From: Patescibacteria group bacterium | GTDB lineage: Bacteria; Patescibacteriota; UBA1384; JAHJRZ01 | Length of the DNA: 9,689 nt | NCBI GenBank assembly: GCA_018830605.1 | Contig: JAHJRZ010000034.1 | Span: 1 to 9,689 of the forward strand | Direction: 5' to 3' | Shown: positions 1-4,819 of the stretch, piece by piece | How positions within the stretch are numbered: position 1 is the first letter of the stretch | Layout: every line of letters begins with the position of its first letter | Program-made: the position numbers and the translations under genes | The notes under the pieces: model-generated | What the model saw: only the letters and a program-made list of their open reading frames with translations | What the model was told of the DNA's origin: nothing | Databases searched by the model: none

Positions 1-549
1 AATATAGCCATTTCTATTGCTCTTGCCTTGATAATGACAATTATTGCTATTATTAAGTGCTTGGCATTTGGGTGAATAACCAAGGCCGGGCCACGGCTCC
101 AGACCGTTAAAGAGCATCTCTCCGGTGGGCACCAAGTAATAATAAGTGACTATTTGGGGATTATTACTATCTCTGGGCTGAGCATCTAAAATCCAAGCGC
201 TTGAGTCAATTTTAAATTCTCGCCTGGTCGAAGTCAAACCAATATTTCCAGAATCATCATTAACAAATTCTCCCTTGCCAATAACAACTTTACCGTTCTC
301 ATCGTCGCCTGCATTAATAGAAACATAATAAAAATCAACTGGCCGGTCGCCCGCGTCTGGTGAACGCGCCAGACTCTGCGCCTCTAAAAGCGAACTCTTG
401 ATATCCTGGGCCGCAATTTTGGAGGAGTTGTGCTTATTATATGAATTAAAAGCCGGCACTCCAGCCACAACCAAGATAGAAATTATGCCGATCGTCACCA
501 CCATTTCTAAAAGGGTGAATCCCGCTTGGTTTTTTTTGTCTCTTCTCAT
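1..549 (-). CDS. Minor type IV prepilin, GspH/FimT-like (3' end beyond window)
   Basis: Read on the minus strand from the ATG at 549, the frame stays open for 183 codons to the window edge, so the C-terminus is missing. A short basic leader (MRRDKKNQAG) precedes a canonical class III prepilin site: cleavage after G10, then F11-T-L-L-E15 and a hydrophobic helix to about residue 32 (P32 at the usual helix-breaking region). The soluble part is polar and ends with the block YYYLVPTGEMLFNG (136-149), which resembles the late beta strands of GspH/FimT-type pseudopilins. C162 and C171 are visible near the edge. The start lies 1 nt after the pilD stop. A weak Shine-Dalgarno (AAGG, 559-562) lies 9 nt upstream inside pilD, so translation is probably coupled. 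Role inferred: a low-abundance pilin for initiation or tip, processed by PilD. Prepilin identity is near certain; the subfamily is less sure. Confidence 0.9.
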   Translation of the reverse strand, partial: MRRDKKNQAGFTLLEMVVTIGIISILVVAGVPAFNSYNKHNSSKIAAQDIKSSLLEAQSLARSPDAGDRPVDFYYVSINAGDDENGKVVIGKGEFVNDDSGNIGLTSTRREFKIDSSAWILDAQPRDSNNPQIVTYYYLVPTGEMLFNGLEPWPGLGYSPKCQALNNSNNCHYQGKSNRNGYI

Positions 550-550
550 T

Positions 551-1330
551 CTAAAATCCCTTCAAATACCAATTAATAATCTCCTGCCCCCAAAATAAAC
601 TAATCGCTGCTCCTAAAATCAAGAACGGGGCAAAAGGGATCTCGCTCTTTAAATTTTTCCCTTTAAATCCAATCAGGATTAAACTCACCAGAGCCCCGCT
701 AACAAAAGCCAGAAGATGCGAGACGATGATGTGAGGATAGCTTAAAAGCAGACCTAAAAGAAATCCCAGCTTAACATCCCCCCAGCCCATCCACTTCTCC
801 CTTGATGAACAGACCAAAACCAGAAAGAATCCTCCGCCAATCAAAACGCCATATAACAGATTCAAAGGCAAAATATCGTGTCTGATTAGTTTTATTATAT
901 CAAAAATTAAAATTAAACAAAATAAGGACGCCAGAATTACATCGGGAATAATGAAATTTTTTAGGTCATAGAAAAAGATGATGATGAAGAGATAAAAAAT
1001 TGGAATGATAAGATAAGCATAAACATTATTAAACCCCAAAAAATAAAGGGGCAAAAAAGTCAAAAGACCGGCTATTAGTTCCACCAAAGGATACTGCCAG
1101 GAAATATTTTTTTGACAGCCGCTGCATCTGCCTTGCAAAATAATATAAGAGATAATTGGAATCAACTCAAAGGCGGAGAGTTCTTTTTGACACTCTGGAC
1201 ATTTGGATCTTCCCCTTAAATCAAGCTTAGCTTGACTATTTTTTTTTATCTTTAAGCGAAAGATGACCACATTTAAAAAACTGCCGATGATAATGCCAAA
1301 AATAAAAGCAATTATATAAATAATTGTCAT
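551..1330 (-). CDS. pilD: Prepilin peptidase / N-methyltransferase PilD (A24 family)
   Basis: Bifunctional inner-membrane aspartic protease that removes prepilin leaders and methylates the new N-terminal residue. Numbering from the TTG at 1333 gives 260 residues; the ATG at 1330 (259 residues) is the better start because AGAGG at 1336-1340 is 5 nt from it and only 2 nt from the TTG. The N-terminal domain starts with the typical GSFLNVVIFRL block and has both CxxC pairs (C45/C48 and C70/C73) of the cytoplasmic zinc-binding methyltransferase region. The peptidase domain has the first catalytic Asp in YDLKNFIIPD (D123) and the second in GWGDVKLG (D186), followed by the usual IPFAPFL segment (232-238). 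About seven or eight hydrophobic segments are visible, and the length is normal for the family. It is preceded by a strong hairpin and followed 1 nt later by a minor prepilin gene. No odd residues at key sites. Confidence 0.97.
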   Translation of the reverse strand: MTIIYIIAFIFGIIIGSFLNVVIFRLKIKKNSQAKLDLRGRSKCPECQKELSAFELIPIISYIILQGRCSGCQKNISWQYPLVELIAGLLTFLPLYFLGFNNVYAYLIIPIFYLFIIIFFYDLKNFIIPDVILASLFCLILIFDIIKLIRHDILPLNLLYGVLIGGGFFLVLVCSSREKWMGWGDVKLGFLLGLLLSYPHIIVSHLLAFVSGALVSLILIGFKGKNLKSEIPFAPFLILGAAISLFWGQEIINWYLKGF

Positions 1331-1335
1331 CAAGT

Positions 1336-1340
1336 CCTCT
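1336..1340 (-). promoter_or_regulatory. Ribosome binding site that decides the pilD start
   Basis: On the minus strand AGAGG is followed by ACTTG and then ATG (1330-1328). The 5-nt spacing favours ATG over the overlapping TTG at 1333, which would have only 2 nt. The 3' foot of the 14-bp hairpin (1345-1375) lies 4 nt upstream, so the site is left single-stranded when the hairpin forms. Confidence 0.65.
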
Positions 1341-1344
1341 TCTC

Positions 1345-1375
1345 TTTACAGGGAGCTCAAAGAGCTCCCTGTAAA
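1345..1375 (-). other. Perfect 14-bp stem-loop between second pilin gene and pilD
   Basis: The arms at 1345-1358 and 1362-1375 are exact reverse complements around a 3-nt loop (AAA on plus, UUU on the minus-strand transcript), with a GC-rich core around GGGAGCTC. On the coding (minus) strand no U-tract follows: the next bases are GAGAAGAGG, the pilD ribosome site. On the plus strand the stem is followed by TTTTT (1376-1380). It therefore looks like an intercistronic mRNA stability or processing hairpin that could uncouple abundant pilin mRNA from pilD, or a terminator for antisense transcripts. It is not a classic intrinsic terminator of the pil mRNA. Confidence 0.85.
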
Positions 1376-1402
1376 TTTTTAAATCTAAAATCTTAAACTC
1401 TC

Positions 1403-1813
1403 TTAGCGGCAGCCGTCTTGATCGCAGCCAAAACTGCCTCCTCTTTCAAGTTCGGTGGTGACAGACCAAGCGCTTGAGCTCGTGTAGGTGTAGACTGCAT
1501 TCCATCTGACATCCGCGCCTCCGCTTCTGGCCTGTTGGCTGGGACAACCCAACAAATCCGCCCCAACAAGCGAGGTGGCGCCAGCAGCACTGCAAGTAGC
1601 ATCATTATCGCCTACTGAAGCCGCGTAATCACTGTTCTTGTCCCAGTAGATCTCGTTAGCGGTGGCAATCGAATTGGAAACTGATTTTCGGGCAGCGTCT
1701 CGGGCTGACTGTCTGGCTGAACTTAAAGCCAGCAAAACAAGCACCGCCAAAATACCAATAATGGCAATAACGACCAAGAGCTCAATTAGGGTGAAACCTT
1801 TACTTCTTTTCAT
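1403..1813 (-). CDS. Type IV prepilin, four-cysteine, second of a pair
   Basis: A 136-residue prepilin with a minimal leader MKRSKG, cleaved after G6 to expose F7-T-L-I-E11, and a long hydrophobic helix to about residue 30. The helix continues into an Arg/Ala/Ser-rich stretch (SARQSARDAARK, 32-43) typical of short Patescibacteria-type pilins (family impression). The globular domain is small, with C74, C90, C130 and C135; the last two form a C-x4-C pair close to the C-terminus, like a small disulfide-closed loop. Start support is strong: AAAGGAG (1820-1826) 6 nt before ATG. Its N-terminal coding region shares a 29-nt exact match with the neighbouring pilin gene. The 65-nt gap upstream (1814-1878) shows no convincing promoter, so it is probably co-transcribed with the upstream pilin. 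Likely structural fibre subunit; which of the two is major cannot be told. Confidence 0.95.
   Translation of the reverse strand: MKRSKGFTLIELLVVIAIIGILAVLVLLALSSARQSARDAARKSVSNSIATANEIYWDKNSDYAASVGDNDATCSAAGATSLVGADLLGCPSQQARSGGADVRWNAVYTYTSSSAWSVTTELERGGSFGCDQDGCR
1764..1792. repeat. 29-nt exact direct repeat, copy in second pilin gene
   Basis: Identical to 2243-2271. It encodes the conserved prepilin helix start (TLIELLVVI region) in both pilin genes. Identity at synonymous positions suggests recent duplication or gene conversion rather than only protein-level constraint. Confidence 0.9.
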
Positions 1814-1878
1814 CTTCCGCTCCTTTCTTAAATTAAAATTAACTAAATATTATTAAATGATATATTGGCTATTCTTGA

Positions 1879-2304
1879 CTAAGGCGTATCCTTGCATCCA
1901 GACACGGTGCAACGAAAACCCTTGGTGTTGTTAGTCTCTAATCTTGTCGAAATACAGAAGCTAGTTTTACTGGGACTCCCGGTGCAATCTTGACCGCTTT
2001 CAGTTCCTTGTACCCACCAGTTGCCCTCTGCATTACCACTTGTCCAGGGCTTAACATCAGTCTCCTCAATGAATCCCCCATTTCTTAATTGGACCAAGGT
2101 ACCATAAATCTTGTTGGCATCGTAATACATCGCTTCAGCAGTGGCGACGTCGCGAGAGAATGCTTTCCTCTGCGCATCCCGAGCTGACGCCTGCGCTCGC
2201 TGTAATGCCAGAAAGATTAAAACAGCCAAAATGCCAATAATAGCAATAACGACCAAGAGCTCAATTAGGGTAAACCCCTTGCTTCTCTTTATTCCGTTTC
2301 GCAT
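1879..2304 (-). CDS. Type IV prepilin, four-cysteine, first of a pair
   Basis: A 141-residue prepilin with leader MRNGIKRSKG, cleavage after G10, then F11-T-L-I-E15 and a hydrophobic helix to about residue 34, followed by an Arg/Ala-rich helix (QRAQASARDAQRKAF, 35-49). From KRSKG to ILAVL it is identical in sequence to the next pilin, while the C-terminal domain is divergent. Cysteines are C107, C117, C132 and C137; the C-x4-C at the end matches the neighbour's pattern, implying two disulfides in the exported subunit (inference). Start: ATG with AAAGGAG (2309-2315) 4 nt upstream. An extended -10 promoter candidate at 2340-2348 would begin a short leader for this gene, fitting higher pilin expression than the motor genes. 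Probably a fibre subunit; 'major pilin' is not provable from sequence. Confidence 0.95.
   Translation of the reverse strand: MRNGIKRSKGFTLIELLVVIAIIGILAVLIFLALQRAQASARDAQRKAFSRDVATAEAMYYDANKIYGTLVQLRNGGFIEETDVKPWTSGNAEGNWWVQGTESGQDCTGSPSKTSFCISTRLETNNTKGFRCTVSGCKDTP
2243..2271. repeat. 29-nt exact direct repeat, copy in first pilin gene
   Basis: Matches 1764-1792 base for base, at the same codon register in the prepilin N-terminal helix. A possible substrate for homologous exchange between the two pilin genes. Confidence 0.9.
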
Positions 2305-2339
2305 TTTTCTCCTTTCTTTATTTAATTAATGACATTTAT

Positions 2340-2348
2340 ATTATATCA
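2340..2348 (-). promoter_or_regulatory. Extended -10 promoter candidate for the pilin genes
   Basis: The minus strand reads TGATATAAT, a perfect -10 hexamer with the TGn extension. No good -35 is seen 16-18 nt upstream (the region is occupied by a palindromic element), as tolerated by extended -10 promoters. Transcription would start near 2333, giving about a 30-nt leader containing the pilin Shine-Dalgarno. Confidence 0.55.
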
Positions 2349-2354
2349 TACTTA

Positions 2355-2399
2355 AGATCTCTCGTCCCTAGCGACTCCTCGAGATGACACTACGTGTCA
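2355..2399 (-). repeat. Intergenic palindromic, REP-like element at the pilC 3' end
   Basis: TGACAC (2385-2390) and GTGTCA (2394-2399) form a 6-bp stem around TAC. A second imperfect stem pairs ATCTC (2357-2361) with GAGAT (2381-2385), or CTCG (2361-2364) with CGAG (2380-2383). The pilC stop codon (2397-2399) is the edge of the first palindrome. The wording TGTCATCTCGAG...GAGAGATCTT resembles, from memory, short dispersed intergenic repeats of the TGTCATcctGAG type seen in many bacteria. That relation is untested and needs a genome-wide copy count. Confidence 0.4.
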
Positions 2400-3608
2400 A
2401 ATGGCGGATGACATATTGTAAATGGGCACAATAATGGCAAAGACCATAATCCCTACCAGAATACCCAGAACGACAATCGTCAACGGCTCTATTAAACTGG
2501 CCACGGTCTTTAAGCTCCGGTCGGTCTCTCCCAGGTAATGGCTTGATAATTTATCAAAGATCTCATCAATCTTCCCAGTCTGCTCCCCCACCGAGACCAT
2601 CTGGCTGATCATCGCCGGGATATATGAATTCTTTATTAAGGGGACTGAAAAAGGAACGCCGCGCTCTACTTCAGAAGAGGCCACCTTCAGTCCCCTTTTA
2701 TAAATCTCATTCTCCATCGTGTCGGCAGTAATATTAATCGCCTCAAGAAGTGGAATTCCGGTTTTGGCTAATATCTGAAATGTTAGAGTCATCCTCGTCA
2801 TCTCTGAATTCTCTATCAGCTTGCCAAAGACCGGCAGTCGAAGTTTAATTTTAGACCAGGCATAATTGCCGGCAGGAGATTTGATATAAGCTCTTAAAAG
2901 AAAATAAGCGGCGGCCAGAACCAAAAGAACCAACCACCACCAATTGACCAGAAAATTCGAGGTGCCAATAACCGCTCTGGTCGTCCAGGGAAGCTCAATG
3001 TTTGCCCCTTCAAAAATACTTTTAAGCTGGGGGATAACTTTTGTCATCATCAAAGCGCCGACAATAATCATGGCGATTAAAATGAAGACCGGATAAATCA
3101 TCGCGTCGCGCAGTTTGGAGCTAAATTCATAATCGCGTTCAAGTTCAACCGCCATCTCATCAAGCACTTCTGCCAATCGGCCGGTGGCTTCTCCAGAACG
3201 CACGACCGCGATAAAGACCCGATTAAAAATATCGCGGTGTTTGGCCATGGCCGTAGAGAGAGAAAAACCGCTCTCCACATCGCTGGCTATCTCTTCAATG
3301 GCTGCTTTAAGAGTTCGATTCTTGGTCTGCCCGCCAATAACCTTCAGGGCATCTGTTAAATTGTAGCCGGCGCTGACCATCGTCGCTAACTGTCTGGCAA
3401 AAAGAGCCTTATCTCCGGCCGAGACTCGGTTAAACAAACTCATTAGGTTGACTTCCCACCCTGTTTCCTCCTCTAATGACAAAACAATCAGCCCCTTGTC
3501 TTCAACCGCCTTCTGCGCCAATTCTAAATTAGCGGCGGTGAGATCACCTTTTTCAATCTGCCCTTTTTCTGTTTTAGCGGTGTAAAAATATTTCCTTAAT
3601 TCTGCCAT
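2397..3608 (-). CDS. pilC: Type IV pilus platform protein PilC (T2SSF/GspF family)
   Basis: A 403-residue polytopic inner-membrane protein that anchors the PilB/PilT motors and transmits their movement to pilins. The N-terminus (FYTAKTEKGQIEKG...) is the usual soluble PilC/GspF lead-in. Two T2SSF repeats are visible at about 65-190 (FARQLATMVSAGYNLTDAL ... SGEATGRLAEVLDEMA) and 270-392 (FQILAKTGIPLLEAI ... VGEQTGKIDEIFDKLS), each with its typical G-x-G/E-x-T-G signature. Membrane segments lie at about 171-191, 219-241 and 374-395. Length is typical. The start lies 12 nt after the pilT stop with no recognisable Shine-Dalgarno (upstream bases are all A/T plus one C), so initiation is leaderless-like or coupled to pilT. 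The stop codon falls in the palindromic element downstream; the C-terminus (VPIYNMSSAI) is normal for the family, so the gene is not truncated by it. Confidence 0.97.
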   Translation of the reverse strand: MAELRKYFYTAKTEKGQIEKGDLTAANLELAQKAVEDKGLIVLSLEEETGWEVNLMSLFNRVSAGDKALFARQLATMVSAGYNLTDALKVIGGQTKNRTLKAAIEEIASDVESGFSLSTAMAKHRDIFNRVFIAVVRSGEATGRLAEVLDEMAVELERDYEFSSKLRDAMIYPVFILIAMIIVGALMMTKVIPQLKSIFEGANIELPWTTRAVIGTSNFLVNWWWLVLLVLAAAYFLLRAYIKSPAGNYAWSKIKLRLPVFGKLIENSEMTRMTLTFQILAKTGIPLLEAINITADTMENEIYKRGLKVASSEVERGVPFSVPLIKNSYIPAMISQMVSVGEQTGKIDEIFDKLSSHYLGETDRSLKTVASLIEPLTIVVLGILVGIMVFAIIVPIYNMSSAI

Positions 3609-3620
3609 AAATTTGTTATA

Positions 3621-4760
3621 TTAATATACTTTCATTTTAAACGATTTTGGGTCGCTTGCCCATGCCAGAGCGTCATCAAGCGAGACTTCTCCCTTGCTGA
3701 CGAGTTCGGACAAAACCTTGTCAAGCGTAATCATCCCTTCTGAAACCGAAGTCTGAATTATATTTGGCAGTTGATGCGTCTTGCCCTCGCGAATAACATT
3801 TCGAATAGCATTATTGGCAATTAAAATTTCACAGGCAATAATCCTTCCTCCCGAGGTACGGGGTAAAAGCCGTTGCGAAACAACTCCCAGAAGTACATTG
3901 GCTAATTGTTGCCTTACTTGCTGCTGTTGATGAGGCGGAAAGACATCGATAATGCGGTCCGCAGTCTGGGCCGCGTCATTAGTATGTAAGGTGGTATAGA
4001 CTAAGTGGCCGGTCTCTGCCAAGGTCAGGGCGGCCGAGATCGTCTCTAAATCTCTCATTTCGCCGATGAGAATAACATTTGGATCTTCACGCAGGGCGGA
4101 ACGCAAAGCCCGGGCAAACGACCGGGTATCCGAGTAAACTTCGCGCTGCTCGATAACTGATTTATCATTGTGAAACATATATTCAATCGGATCTTCAATC
4201 GTAATAATATGCTCTTTGCGGGTATGGTTAATATAATCAACCATTGAGGCGAGAGTGGTTGATTTGCCATGCCCAGTCGGGCCAGTGACAATGACAAAAC
4301 CCTGTGAGGGGGTGATGAATTTTTCAATTACCGGCGGCAGACCGAGTTCTTCAAAGGTCTTGATTTTTGAGGGGATAAGACGCATTGAAGCAGAAAGATC
4401 ACCGCGCTGATAAAAAACGTTGACCCGGAAACGAACATCCTTGACGTAGCTGAAAGAAAAATCAACTTCTTTTTCACGTTTCAGACGCTCTTTTTGGAAA
4501 TCATCCATAAAGGAAAGAATAATTGATTCGCTGTGTTTGTTATCAAGCTCAGATTGAAAAGGCTCAAGACGGCCGTCAATACGAAACATCACCGGCACAT
4601 TAGCCGTCAGATGAATATCGGAAGCATTGCGTTTAACCGCCTCGGCCATAATTGAATCAATCTCCCTGCCATAGTTTTTATGGCCGTCTGAATACTCTTT
4701 ATTATAAGTACTCCCCTCTCCCGGAACTTTGAATTGATCGTTTTTATGTTCTTCTGCCAT
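3621..4760 (-). CDS. pilT: Twitching motility / retraction ATPase PilT
   Basis: A 379-residue hexameric cytoplasmic ATPase that drives pilus disassembly. Motifs in order: N-terminal ASDIHLTANVPVMFRIDGRL (46-65); Walker A GPTGHGKST (160-168), with His at the position usually Ser; Asp box TIEDPIEY (187-194); Walker B LIGEMRDLET (231-240), the PilT version; His box TGHLVYTTLHTND (250-262); and the PilT-specific AIRNVIREGKTHQ (318-330), which separates it from PilB. About 30 hydrophilic residues precede the canonical start, longer than most PilT proteins. No tetracysteine zinc motif, as expected. Start is secure: AGGAGG (4765-4770) 4 nt before ATG. The 56-nt gap after pilB holds an extended -10 candidate and a direct repeat, so pilT-pilC may be expressed separately from pilB. 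Confidence 0.97.
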   Translation of the reverse strand: MAEEHKNDQFKVPGEGSTYNKEYSDGHKNYGREIDSIMAEAVKRNASDIHLTANVPVMFRIDGRLEPFQSELDNKHSESIILSFMDDFQKERLKREKEVDFSFSYVKDVRFRVNVFYQRGDLSASMRLIPSKIKTFEELGLPPVIEKFITPSQGFVIVTGPTGHGKSTTLASMVDYINHTRKEHIITIEDPIEYMFHNDKSVIEQREVYSDTRSFARALRSALREDPNVILIGEMRDLETISAALTLAETGHLVYTTLHTNDAAQTADRIIDVFPPHQQQQVRQQLANVLLGVVSQRLLPRTSGGRIIACEILIANNAIRNVIREGKTHQLPNIIQTSVSEGMITLDKVLSELVSKGEVSLDDALAWASDPKSFKMKVY

Positions 4761-4769
4761 AGTACCTCC

Positions 4770-4801
4770 TATTTGATATTTTTAATTTTTTATTTGATAT
4801 T
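4770..4801 (-). repeat. Paired 11-nt direct repeat in the pilT leader
   Basis: On the minus strand AATATCAAATA occurs at 4791-4801 and again at 4770-4780, separated by 10 nt of A/T. The period is 21 bp, two helical turns, and the second copy abuts the pilT Shine-Dalgarno. It lies downstream of the candidate -10, so it would be in the 5' leader: a possible operator or RNA-binding site, or low-complexity chance. Confidence 0.6.
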
Positions 4802-4810
4802 CGCATTTCT

Positions 4811-4819
4811 ATTATATCA
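4811..4819 (-). promoter_or_regulatory. Extended -10 promoter candidate for pilT-pilC, overlapping pilB stop
   Basis: The minus strand reads TGATATAAT, where the TGA is the pilB stop codon and also the TGn extension. A partial -35 (TTGCGT) is visible with a short 15-nt spacer. A start near 4804 would give about a 44-nt leader with the direct repeats and a strong pilT ribosome site. Confidence 0.5.

Noticed and set aside
894..902. TGATATAAT on the minus strand inside pilD
   Set aside because: Lies within a membrane segment coding region (FDIIK) some 345 nt before the next start; A/T-rich codons explain it.
1345..1380. Intrinsic terminator for the pilin transcript
   Set aside because: On the minus strand the stem is followed by GAGAAGAGG, not a U-tract; the T-run is on the opposite side. 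Reported as a stem-loop instead.
1814..1878. Separate promoter for the second pilin
   Set aside because: Only A/T-rich sequence with weak -35/-10 matches (TAGTCA, TTTAAT); nothing beyond background.
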